This document shows positions 32,551-43,738 of a stretch of 60,000 nt of DNA, one piece after another (within the stretch, counting starts at the first letter, position 1; every line of letters begins with the position of its first letter). The DNA comes from Cryptomeria japonica. Lineage: Eukaryota; Streptophyta; Pinopsida; Cupressales; Cupressaceae. Under the pieces are notes generated by a model. The model saw only the letters and a program-made list of their open reading frames with translations, was not told where the DNA came from and ran no database searches. A program made the position numbers and the translations under genes. The stretch covers positions 367,768,667 to 367,828,666 of the forward strand of contig NC_081415.1 in the NCBI RefSeq assembly GCF_030272615.1, in the 5' to 3' direction.

Positions 32551-33220
32551 GATCAATGATTGGGAAACTACACTATGTTATTCATAACAAACCGTATATT
32601 GCTCATGCAATTGGTATAGTGGCAAGATTTCAGAATAATCCTAAAGATACTCATATGGTTGTAGTGAAGAGAATTTTTAGGTATCTAAAAGGAACTATTG
32701 ATTATGGATTATGGTATCCATACAAAGGCAACTTCTCTTCAAGGGTATTCACAGATGCTGATTGGGTAGGAAATATTGATGACCTTAAGAGTACAATCGG
32801 TGGTGCATTCTTTCTAGGAGGAAGACTGGTATCCTGGACCAATAAGAAACAAAATTGCATTTCTCAGTCTACAACAAAAGTAGAGTATGTGGCTGCATCC
32901 ATGAATTGTACACAAGCTATATGGATGAGACATGTATTAGAAGGATTCAAGGAGACTCTGACAGAATTGGTGATCATATATTGTGCTAATACAAGTGCAA
33001 TAATTATTTCAATGAACCTAGTATTGCATACTAGAATAAAGCATATTGAACTGAAGTATCATTTTCTGAGAGAGAGAGAGTGCAGGAAAAGACAGTTAGG
33101 ATGGAACATGTGTCTAGTAAGGAGCATTTAGAAAACATATTCACTAAGCCATTTCCTAAGCCTACCTTTGAATATATCAAAGGAAAGCTAGGGGTTATAC
33201 CCCTACCGAAGGTCAAATAA
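32551..33220 (+). pseudogene. Element A RT end and RNase H (after B)
   Basis: After the GATCA duplication the frame reads SMIGKLHYV, IAHAIGIVARFQ, VKRIFRYLKGTIDYGLWYP, then RNase H: FTDADWVGN, STIGGAFFLGGRLVSW, STTKVEYVAASMN (the catalytic-region Glu of STAE is Lys), YCANTSAI and LKYHFLRE. It is open to 33131, then shifts into a pol tail ending near 33220 (HLENIFTKPFPKPTFEY). It directly complements the RT fragment ending at 20552. Confidence 0.88.
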
Positions 33221-33556
33221 GATGTTGTTGTAGCATCAATCTAGTGGACTAATTGAAGATCTTTCACTATGGATTGATGAGAAGTGGGCTACTCCTCAGG
33301 AGGAGCAGCTGAGATAGAGAAATCAATAGCAGCAGAAGATGAATTTGATACTTTGAACCTTTGGCATTGTTGTCAAAGGGGGAGATGAAAAGTGATAGGG
33401 GGGGAAGTAAAGAAGGAGAAGAGTAGTGAAGAATCCAGTGCAACAACCATAACTATTAGAGTGTTATGTATGGTGAGTGTTTCAGTTTTGCATGATGAGA
33501 CTTTGATGAGATTTTGGTGTTGCCATGAATGCCAAAGGGGTGGACTATTGGCATAT
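33221..33556 (+). other. Element A 3' region with purine tracts
   Basis: Non-coding; purine tracts CAAAGGGGGAGATG (33375), ATAGGGGGGGAAG (33397) and, near the LTR, CCAAAGGGGTGGAC (33532). The LTR-adjacent tract is interrupted, as expected in an old copy. Confidence 0.7.
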
Positions 33557-35083
33557 TGTTGGCATGTCTGATGAAAACAATAATGGAGAGATTATTGGCA
33601 TATGAAGATGATGATGAGATTAGAAGATGACCGGTAAAGTTATTGTTGGTAAATTTGGTAAATTTGATGGAGATTGTTGGCTAGATGATGTTGATATAGT
33701 TGTAATGTTTGATGACTTTATTTATGTTGCCATTGATGGAAACCATGTTTGTTGAATCATCTAAGTCATCTAGGCCTACCGATAAAGCCTGACCGGTAGA
33801 GGAATGTGTTAGACAATAAAACTACTAAGTTGCAATATATCGATAAGCAGGAACAGTGCAATGATCAAGATAGTGGTATGGATGATTGGTGAAAAGTTTG
33901 ATGTTGCAGTGTGGAATATATGTTTATGACATTGGCATGAGTCTGTGATTGCAACCGCATCAGAAAATTTAGTATATTGAGTGAGTTATGATTGACTATC
34001 ATAAACTCTGTGAAGAAGAATGTATATCGATAATAAATATTTAACTAGTAATGATTTATGGTTTGGCGGTGAATCTTATCATGTTCATTACTTAGTGATG
34101 ACATGTCAACAACCATGTGTGATGATAAGATTTAATTTAAGCGTGTACAAGGATCAAATTTCTTGGGAAATAGCAAAGTACTTAGAAGAATGTGAAAAGG
34201 GTTTGATGGCTTATCAAATTGATGTGCGGTGATCATTAAATTGTAGAAATTGTCTTGAAATTTGTTGTAATGATCTGTAAATGATTTGTAAAGATTTGTA
34301 ATGATTTGAAATGTAAATTCAATTTATTTTGAATGTTGTCAAGGTTTTGTAACCAACCTAGTTGAAAAGAGTATTTAGGTTGAGTTTGAGAAGAGATTTT
34401 GTGTTAGTGGTTTGAGAAGAAGAGTGTGTTGAATCAAATTGAAGAGTTTGGATGTGTGTAGAAGATATTGAGCTGAAATGGATTTGTACTAGCAAGCAAG
34501 GAAGTGTTGTGATCAAATCATTTTCCCTGTTGTTCCCTAACAGTTACAACAATATTTAAATCCCTTAACTGAGTAGATCCTAACAGGTCTTATTTGTAAA
34601 ATCCCTTGACCAAGTGGCTCATTATGTTGAGTTTAAAATCCTCTAACAAGGTTACTCCTAATAGGGTAGAGCTCCTAATAGGGTTAAGGCAAAATCCCTT
34701 AACCGGGTGACTCCTAACAGGGTCTTCTCTTAACCGAGCATATTGTAAAGCTCCTAACCAGGCTAGGCCTTTAATCAAGTGCATTCCGAAAGAGTGCAAA
34801 TATTTTGTGGGTGCTAATTCCCACCGTGGTTTTTCCCATTTGGGTTTCCATGTGAAAAATTTGTGTATTCATATGGTGGTTGATTTGTTGATATGTGCAT
34901 TTGATATCATTACTTTATTTTCATATTGGTGAACACTTAAGTGAATGGTTTGATAAATCAATTTAATGGATTGTTTAAGTAGTTACTTGTACTAGTTTTT
35001 GAAGTGTTTTTAGAGTATTATACTAGTTTTTTAACTATTTATTCACCCCCCCTCTCAGTAGTTACCAAGTCCTCACAATAACA
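33557..35083 (+). repeat. Element A 3' LTR
   Basis: 1527 bp, diverged partner of 15564-17067, starts TGTTGGCATG and ends CACAATAACA. Confidence 0.9.
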
Positions 35084-37733
35084 TACACATCCTAAAATTG
35101 GGCCCTTAACTTTAAGTATGACCCCTTTTATTTTATTCCTTCAATTAAATGATTCACTAGAATCCCTAATTATGTCCTATTTCAACCTTCAAGGCCCAAT
35201 TTCACATATCTAAACCCCTTCAATTCTCACATCCTTCTGGAATTGACTTTAGAATCACAATACCTTGCTTCCCTAAAAATTTGTGAAAAAGATGGTCGGA
35301 CCAAGGTGCTACCTCTTGGTCCCTACTTTTTCTCCCCAAATTTTGGGATCATGTTTTTGTGGTATTTTAATGTTTAAATCCAAAGGATTGCAAAATTATA
35401 TTGATTCTAGCTCGGCCTATGATCAAAAACAAATTTAGGGTTTCATACATTAGCCTTTTCTTTCCTCATTTGAAGGATCCATCTACAACAAATTGAAGCA
35501 GCCTCTGATGAAGTGAAAGTGCAAGCTTATATGAAGTCTTCAACCAAAAAATCAAGCATCTATCAAGCCTTCATCATCAATAGAAGCTTTGGAGATATTG
35601 AAGAATAATGGGAGATCATTGACTGTTGATTGGCTTGTACCTCTCTCTTAGGGTTTGGTATGGTTTCATGTTATTTTCAAATCTTTATGTGAGTTTCACA
35701 ACACTTGTTTTCAAATTTACATTCATGCTTTAGATCCATTATTGCATTTGTGATTTGAAGAATTTACATTCATTTAGGGTTTACTCTCCAAGCGTAGGGT
35801 AGATCTCTATATTTACATTTAGGATCTTGCATAAACATAAGGTTCTAGTACACACATTTCAACTTTATATTGGCTATTTGTGGAGGTGGAAATCACCAAA
35901 ACAAGGGGTTTGACTAAGGCAAAACCCTATATAGCAACCCAAACACCATTTTTCAAGTTAAAGGTATTGGTACAAAAATCCAATGGATGCACGATCTTTG
36001 GAACCAACAAAACACATAGGTGCAGACTCAATGCCAGAAGATCTTGGTTTTCTGGGACCAGGGCGTGGCTTCTCGGTTCAAGACCAAGGCATTGCACCCT
36101 GGTCTTCTATGTTTTTCAACTTTTTGTGGCAGTTCAACAATGCAAGGTTTTAGGAATTGATTTCCAGAAGTACAACTTTGTGCAGTATTAGAGACCAGAG
36201 CATGGCGCCTCGGTCCTACCCAATCAGCCCTAGATCTTGGTGATAGGTGCACACCTAAATTCCATTTCCTATCTTTTACCTTGTGTTTTAGTTTCAAATC
36301 TGCAATTTTTAGAATTTCAGTTTACATTTGCATTTTTGCTTATTACCTTAGCCTAGTTGATCATTTCATTACATTTTTGCACATCTCCTCTTCATAGAAA
36401 CAAATAAATAGAAACCCTAAATATATTCCTCAACTTTCTCTTTGTCTCTCTCTCTTGCTAGAAGTAGTCAAAGTGAATCATCTCCTTAGGCTCTTTTGTA
36501 TTCCAATGTATGGAGGAAAGTGGGGTAAGGGTCCTAAACCACCCGATCCCATTTTTCACCATCACAGGGAGAAAAGGGGGAAAATTGTTAGTTAAAACAA
36601 GGGAAATAGTACTTATAATATTAGAAGGCAAGAGTATTTTTCTGTTGCAAAGAGGTGAAAGAAGAGGGACAAGTGTTGTCACCAAATCAGATTTGTTAAA
36701 AAGACATAAGGTAGCAATCAGATGAATCTGGATCTTCTCCCCCTTCCATTTTCTCTTCTTCTCTCTCATTTTTTGGGTTCTCGATTTTTGACTTTTTAAA
36801 GAATGCAAATAGGGTAGTTTTTAATTTTAAGTCGTAGATAAGATGTGATAATATAGTAGTCCGATTTTATGAATAGGTGATTCAGTGTGTGAAATTGCAG
36901 TTAGATTGTCATTAAACTATCTCCAAATTTGTACACTTTTGGTCATATGAATTGAATACTTTAAGGATTTTTGATTTAGTTGTGTAGGTCTTTTGTAGAT
37001 GTATTGTTTGTTTATTGGTCTCTTTCGAGGGAATAGCTAAACCTCTTTGTTTAGACAGTTATTACCTCAAGTTTTGTATCTAAATCCATACAACTTCAAA
37101 ATATCAAGGATATTCTTGAGTTGTCTTTATCCTTTCTATGATGGTGATGTTTATTCATGGGTTTCTTCTAAGGAAAGAGTTTAAAACTTTGAGTAGATAT
37201 TTGTTGTTTTGGGTGCACAAATTGGATTTGGAAGAAGAATTTGAATGATAAGATGAATGAATCTGTTAGTTTCATGCATTAACATATTGAAATCCACTGA
37301 TTAATTTTCATTTGTTCATAGGGTTTCTACTTTGGTTTCATGTTCGAGTCTATGACTCAAGCTCAAGAAGTGGTCTATCAGAAGATTGATGAATTTCTAG
37401 AAACATATCAAATTATCAAAATCTTTATTTACCCTCTTGTTTTTAGGTGTAGGTTTAAAATTATTTTTTCTCTAGAATGAATAGGTGATATAGAATCAAA
37501 ATAGAGCCAATTTTGAATTAAATCATATGTAATCTAGTTGAATATGTTGAGAGAAATATGCTTAAATGTAATACTTCGCTAAAATTATAAAAATCCAAGA
37601 GCCTAAAGTGTAGAGGAATTACTCATTTATTGAGTAATTCTTGTCAATTAGCCAAGTCAGGTGTTAAAGTTGATCATAAAAACTGGCTGATTTTTAATTT
37701 TTTACATTTCATTGATTTGGGAACCAAAAATAT
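35084..37733 (+). repeat. Probable rest of the G1 LTR, then leader
   Basis: Begins at the far side of element A and so continues the LTR started at 15396. It is AT-rich, with scattered AAACCCTAA words and a less AT-rich stretch (35980-36240) with repeated 'gaccagggcgtgg'-type words. No supportable gene; short frames such as 35880-36191 have no domain. The right LTR boundary is not fixed; the best guess is just before the primer-like site at 37734. The total LTR would then be about 2.8 kb. Confidence 0.45.
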
Positions 37734-37750
37734 AGTGACTCTACTAGGGA
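37734..37750 (+). other. Possible Gypsy primer-site region
   Basis: AGTGACTCTACTAGGGA resembles the TGGTGACTCTACTGGGGA-type sequence that follows 5' LTRs of some plant Ty3/Gypsy elements. It lies about 600 bases before a Gypsy gag. Weak evidence. Confidence 0.35.
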
Positions 37751-38316
37751 GAAGATGAAGAAAATGTTGTTGAATTCAGCCCTAGAGTCTTTGGTTATGA
37801 AGTTCTCAACCTAGAAGTAATTGATTCCATCAAGTTTGAAGAAGCTCTTGGGTGACTCTGTTGATGAGTGTAGAATGATTTAAAGCTTTAAATGGCTCTC
37901 TTCTATCTAGAGATTATTCCTCTAGAAGGAGGTGGTGACTCTATGAAAAAAGAACTTGAGTTGTGAAGAGGATCTTCAAGTTTTTAGTCAGAAACAAACA
38001 TCTACTATAATATCCATGGATTCTTGTTTCAATCTCAAATCATGTTCCTTATTAGGTGAAGAATGTCATTAAAGTCAAAGGATTGTTAGTGTTGGCTTTA
38101 CATACTTCTTTGATGTAAGTTTCAATTAGGCATTTTGTGAGAAGTATGTTGAATATTATCTTTCTAAGTCAGTAACTATATAATTGGTATAATGAACTTG
38201 TGAAAGCACAAGTAGAGATGTATCGTCAATGTAATATTCCATATATGGTCCCCAATGATGTAGTGTCAAATAAATATTCTTAATCATGTCCACAAAAAAG
38301 ATTATGTACCTTAGAA

Positions 38317-40026
38317 AAGTATAACCCTCCGAACTTTAGTTGTATTTAGGGTTATCCAAATCCTTTCCTTCTTGAGTTAAAGAGGTACATGCCTCATTTT
38401 TATGGGAGGGAAGATGAGTTCGCCATCAAGTATGTGCAGTCATTTTGTTATTTCATGGAAGATAATTATATTTGTGTAGAGGATGTAAACATGAAGTTGT
38501 ATGTAACGTCACTTGAGGAGGATGCAAATGAGTGGTTTAGTAGCTTACACATGGAAATTGTATTCTCATGGGAGAATCTAAAGATGCTATTCTTGAGATA
38601 ATTTGATGAGAGTGTGCAGTCTGAATTTACCCCAAAAGATTAAAAAAATACATTATGTTTACAGTCAAAGAATGAGATAGAGGATGAATCTATCTTTCAA
38701 AATGAATGTAGTTTTATTGTCCCAAGTGATTCACCTTAATGCCTTGCATATGATCAACCAAAGGTACATTTTAAGCTAGTTGAAATGAGTGTTGATCCTA
38801 TGATGCTTGTTAGTACATTGTTAAACCTAAGGAAACATGAAATTGAATCACTGAGAAAATTGTTTCTAAGTTTTATAATTGTAGCTAAGGGAATCCCTAG
38901 TGTTTTTAGACCTAAGGAATCTATATGCATTGATTTATTTTTGAAATCTTATGAATCCAATTCAATCCAATGGACAAGATCTTTGAAACTAGCAAATATT
39001 AGTCAAATTCCTAGTTGGATTGAAATTATTGAGAAGATCAAATCTAAGAATGCATTATATGTTGAAGTTCATAGTGTTAATGATAAGGATGTTGTGTTTG
39101 AAATTAATGGGGATATGTCAAAGTATGATAATGATTCTCATGATATTAGGTATGAGGTTTGTAATCAACCTAGAGAAAATGAATGTGCAAGTGAAACTTG
39201 TTCTCATGAAAATCAAATTTATGAAAATGATGAATGTTCAAAAGGTTTGAGTGCAACATCATATTATGACTACATTTTTGACAAGGTTGTTGGAGATTCA
39301 ACTCCAAATGATGGGGATAGTGTTTGTAATGATGGATCTATTGAATATTTAGATTTCAATGATGCAAATGACAAACTTGTAGATTTTGATTTGCAACTAA
39401 GTGGTACTAACAGCTCTAATGGAGATCAAGAGAAAGAGGAAGTGAAAGATGTGAGAGAAGAGACATGCTCATTCAGTAGTGAACAGATTTCAGAATTATT
39501 AGCAATTGAGTACCAAAGGTATGCATATGAAGGTGATCATAAGTTTTTATTCCCTACTCACATAAATTTTGACAGTGAAAATGCTTCCTATAGTGCCAAA
39601 TATGATACATATATCTTTGATTCTCCATCCACACTTAAGCCAGCTAGTGTTCAAGGTTACAAGCATTTTCTAGAGATGGTAAAACAAGGAGCTAAACTCC
39701 CCATTGATTATAACATTGAAATCCTTATCACTAAAGAAGAAGAGACACCACTAGCATTGGTAAACAAACAACTGCAAGCATTGCAAACTGAAATCAAGGA
39801 AATGAAAAACAAGGATAAATCATCTACACATAATGGTGCATTGAATATTGAATATAAAGATGTATATGTTAATGTGATGCAGATTTTAATTTCAATCAGG
39901 AATAGACAACAGAAAACTATAAAATTCATTACAGAACTACTCCAAAGTAAGAGGCTTCAATTACAAATTTGCATGATTGTGTGTTCTCTAATGTGGATGA
40001 ATATTATTATGAAAATTTTCACATGA
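38317..40026 (+). pseudogene. Ty3/Gypsy Gag, broken by stops
   Basis: One frame runs from about 38317 (NPPNFSCI) through 40026. The Gag core is MPHFYGREDEFAIKYVQSF followed by EEDANEWFSSLHMEIVFSWE, matching the retrotransposon Gag pattern of a short conserved EWF..L helix. Stops at about 38599 (LR-stop-FDE, where Gln is usual), 38641 and 38737 break it. 38785-40026 is then open for 413 codons: a helical part, a long acidic Asn/Asp-rich part, then GYKHFLEMVKQGAKLPIDYN and a short coiled coil. I see no zinc knuckle. Decayed remains of the frame continue to about 40560. It probably belongs with the LTR at 35084. Confidence 0.68.
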
Positions 40027-40805
40027 ACACAAGTGTTATTGAATCAAAGATACAAGTTTGTAATGATCCATAAAATGTTGATGATACAAGTTTGTGTTTG
40101 CATGATGTAGATGTCAAGAGTGATGAAAGAAATATTGAATATGTAAGTAAAGGCTTTTCTATCAGCATCGTGAATTGCAGTTACCGAAAGTAAATGTGTA
40201 TGAACCATTCTCTTTTCATGGACTTGAAGATAGTTTGCATGATGTGCATGAATTAACCACATTTTGACATGCAAACCAATGATTGGATTGGACCAGATGA
40301 ATCCAACCATCTGGGAGAGCTGACTTAGGTGCAATGTGATGAGAATTTTGTATATAATAGAGGTAAATTGAGGCCTTAATTTTTGGGTGGCTTTGGGCAC
40401 TATGTTTGACTTTTCAAACCAGAAAATAAAGGGCAAAGGTGAAACCTTTTTTACTCTATTGCCCAATAGATAAGACTTGGTCAGCTTCCACCAAATACCT
40501 CCCCAGATAGAGAGAATATAAGCACCTTTAAATTTCTCCCAAATTTGAAGTGCCTATGTTGGAAAATTAAATTCAGCACTCAGAGGTACAAATGTTAATT
40601 TTGCCCAAGTAGCTCACTTTTGAGAGCTATATTTTGAAGTCAATTGAGAAATGGATTTAGGAATGTTTTCACGGGCTATTATTGAGTGAATATGTCAATT
40701 TATAGCTTCCCAATATCATATATGATGAGTTTTTGAAGTCTTTGTTTTGGGGTCCTGAGGTGGGTGTGTTATTCCACACTGTTAAACTTTTTTGAGTAGC
40801 CATCT
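40027..40805 (+). pseudogene. Decayed continuation of the Gypsy polyprotein
   Basis: Fragments in shifting frames, for example NVYEPFSFHGLEDSLHDVHE near 40190 and WIGPDESNHLGELT near 40280, with many stops. No intact domain. The minus-strand frame 40044-40466 is most likely a shadow of this. Confidence 0.4.
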
Positions 40806-41282
40806 TGTTGGTGTAATTAATTATTCATGTTAGATATTATTACACCTTACTTATGTTTACTTAGGATAATGCATTTCATATTAGTTTGGGTATGAGACAC
40901 TTGGGTGTTTGTGCCACATTGGGATAGTGTTTGTAGGAGAATTTCCACCTTTTGTGGTCTTATCTTGTTGTTACATTCCACATTCAGTGGGTGATCCACC
41001 TCATGTAGAATATTATATTGTTTCTCCTACCCACCACACCTATTTCCTACCTACCCTTGTTTCTTATTGAGCCACATGTCATGTTTGTGTGCTCACATAT
41101 CCATATAGCCTTTCCTATATAAGCAGTCGCATATACATTATATGTAACAATTGATGTATTGATTGATTGATGATCTAGTTGATCAGTATTTGCTCTTGAT
41201 AGAATATAGTTTATTCCTATCAATGTTTTATCTCTCTACTTTGTACTTTTCATTGAGCTCTTGATCTTGCCAAAATCTCACA
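40806..41282 (+). repeat. Element F: Copia LTR (477 bp)
   Basis: Starts TGTTGGTGTAATTAATTATT and ends ...AAAATCTCACA, then a primer site follows. It contains a TATA box (TATATAAG, 41116-41123). No second copy is in the window, so this is the 5' end of a truncated Copia element inserted in the Gypsy remnant. Confidence 0.75.
41116..41123 (+). promoter_or_regulatory. TATA box in the F LTR
   Basis: TATATAAG lies about 165 bases before the LTR end, at a position fitting an LTR promoter. Downstream is a CAATTGATGTATTGATTGATTG stretch of short repeats. Confidence 0.55.
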
Positions 41283-41295
41283 TCGTATCAGAGCC
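41283..41295 (+). other. Element F primer-binding site
   Basis: TCGTATCAGAGCC follows the LTR directly. It matches the initiator-Met primer site except for TGG changed to TCG. Confidence 0.75.
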
Positions 41296-43738
41296 TAATG
41301 GCCTTCATTTATTTGCTAATTTTGGGGGCGTCATATAGTGATTTCAATATCACGGTTGCATCCGGGAGGCCATTTCCATGAATTTTGACTATAAACTTAG
41401 CCTATTTTGAAGAAAGTCATTTTTGGAGAAAAATTTAGCCTATAAGGCTATACGGTACAAAAATTTTCAAAAAAAAAAAATCTACAGATAAATTATTTTC
41501 ATTTTATATTTAAAAAAAAAATTGCAGTTTTTTATTTGTTATTGTGATAATTTTATTTATTGTGAAAAAATTTGTCGTACATCATACCCTGCTTTTGTAG
41601 ATTTTGCAGGGCCCGTAGAACTTTTTGGGGCCCCTGCCCCTCGTAATCTCCTTCGGCTCCGCTCCCCATCCTGCCGCTCGATGGTAGACCCTATCAGCCT
41701 CTCTGCAACCCCTAAGTTCCATCATCCAAGTACTGTTTCTTGCCAGCTCTTTTACTCCCGCTGACACTGCATCTTCGGGCACGCTTGGGGTGCTTGCTCC
41801 CAACAAGTCCCATCTCTGGGTCTCGCACCACCCCTTTCGTAGCCTCCAACCATCCTTCTCTCTTCAGCGACGTCCCCAGTCGACGATGATCTCCCCAATA
41901 GTGACCACTGCTCTAGCCCATGCCATGTGATTGCCATGTCATACATCAACATACGATTGCCACATCAGCTTGCCACCTATACCGCCACACGGACCTTGCC
42001 TAGTCAGCAGTTTTGCCACTTGTCATGTCTGTACGATACGAATAGCCATGCAAGGGGAGGCAAAAAAAATTGACGAGCATACAAGAATCAAATTTAAGCC
42101 CATGATTTTCTGACATCAGCCCTACATCAGCAATATTTTGAAAAATTTTACCCCCTTCTCATTCAGCTTTTCAGTTTTGTAGTTCAACTTTGGAAGGCCA
42201 TAACTTGCTCATCTTGGCTCCTTTTTTGGTGCAATTTTTTTTGAAATGGGATAGAATTTCACGCTCTTCGTAGTGTTGGAGGAAGTTTGTGATTTTGATG
42301 AATGGATTTTTCATAATTTGCAGATCTTCATGACTGTACCTGTCGAATCCTAGATTTTCCAACTTCAGAGGCTTCGTTTGGGGTCATACAACCTCTTTTT
42401 CACGTGTCATTTTTTTTGAAACTGCATAATTGTTCATTTACTTTCATATTTTGCCATTAGTTTGCAGTGATTTTGAGTGTAAATTGTACTTTCATTATTT
42501 GGTCATTTTTTGGCCTATTTGGTATTTGCATTTTCTTGGATCCTAGTTTAGATCACTTGCAGTATTTGTTGAAGTCTCTTATATATCATTTTGAGAAGTG
42601 GCAAATTTAAAATCAGAAGTCCACCTTGCCTTGTTTTGCAAGTGGTCCATTGTATACGCACTAAGTATAAAGTGTCAAATCACCATTTTTTTATTTTATT
42701 TTTTGGGGGGGGGTTCATGATTGAGTGAATTTGGGAAGGTGTCATGTGTGATTGTGTCTCTCTCTATCTCATTTTTTTTCATTTTGGTGCTATGGGTTCT
42801 AATGTCTTCAAAATCTGATTCACTTCAACATCCTTATAATAAAATGATTAAACTCTGTGCAGAAGAGATATTAAAGGGAAGGAAACTATTAGGACAACAT
42901 ATGACAAGGTTTGATTTAACCTTCTACACTTCGGACGTACTCAGAGTCCAGGCGGGTATACCTTTGTGAACTAAATTCACACTTTCAAAAGATAAATCCA
43001 CATCAAACCAGTCCAGAAAACCAGTGGATCTAATCACCTTGAAACTAACTAAAACAAAGGAATGAAAATTATACTCATATTCAGTATTTTGACCTACAAA
43101 ACATGTAATAGAAAACCTCGATCTATACCAGTGCCTTATCCAAGGTCACAGAGTCATCTAAATTCAAACAATACTCCCCAAACAAAATATCTTTACACGT
43201 CCCATTGGTTCGGCTTCTGTTGATCCCTATATATGCCTAACACATATAAGAATTTATGCATACCAAAGTAAACTATGCTCATCAAGATTCAAAATATCTC
43301 GCAAGGAATTTATGGTAGAAGTGATCCCTGCATATTTAATTTCCCTCCTAAAGAGAAAAGCTAGCAAACACATCTACTGAAAGTTGCCTTACAACCCCTA
43401 TTCAAATGAAATAACCCTGGATTATTCAAAATGAAACAGTAAACAATTTCAAACACATTTGAAGATGACACAAAGTTTTTACTCAAAACCAATGGTCTGT
43501 ATATTGATATTATCTTCAAGAAAATATTACAAAAACTTTTGAATATTCTCCATTAAACTTAGAAAAGCTCAGATAAATTTCTGCAGCATTTTCTTACAAT
43601 TCTTTTGTGATCATCTTTCTATTTGTCCTAGTATCCATTTATAACAATATGGATGCACATAGCTTCAGAATTTCCTAGGAGAGTTTGTTACAATCATTTC
43701 TTTTCTAGAAGAAGCTACAAAGCATTTTTTAAAAATAG
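41296..43738. other. Element F leader and junction with element E (no gene)
   Basis: 41296-42720 looks like a Copia 5' leader: AT-rich, with a GC-richer stretch at 41600-41930 and T-rich tracts. The frame at 42721-42969 may be a gag start or chance; no domain is visible. From about 42970 on the composition changes to the A/C-rich style of element E's plus strand, so E's left end probably lies near here. I did not find E's left LTR. Confidence 0.4.

Larger units (their letters stand above)
15564..35083 (+). mobile_element. Element A: decayed SIRE-like Ty1/Copia retrotransposon, host of B and C
   Basis: LTRs are 15564-17067 and 33557-35083, both starting TGTTGG and ending AATAACA. The left LTR is followed by the primer site TGGTATTAGAGC. 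Domain order is Gag, protease, integrase, RT, RNase H, which is Copia order. The element is split in RT by B. The flanking bases CATAT (15559-15563) and TACAC (35084-35088) do not form a clean duplication, which fits an old insertion with clearly diverged LTRs. Protein motifs such as VEGLKHNLLSVGQL and CKECQLG, and several internal purine tracts, match the SIRE/Maximus lineage. Confidence 0.88.

Noticed and set aside
35880-36191. Plus-strand ORF of 103 codons
   Set aside because: It lies within presumed Gypsy LTR or leader, has no recognisable motif and shares sequence words with its surroundings on both strands.
40044-40466. Minus-strand ORF of 140 codons
   Set aside because: It overlaps the decayed plus-strand Gypsy polyprotein and has no domain; most likely a shadow frame.
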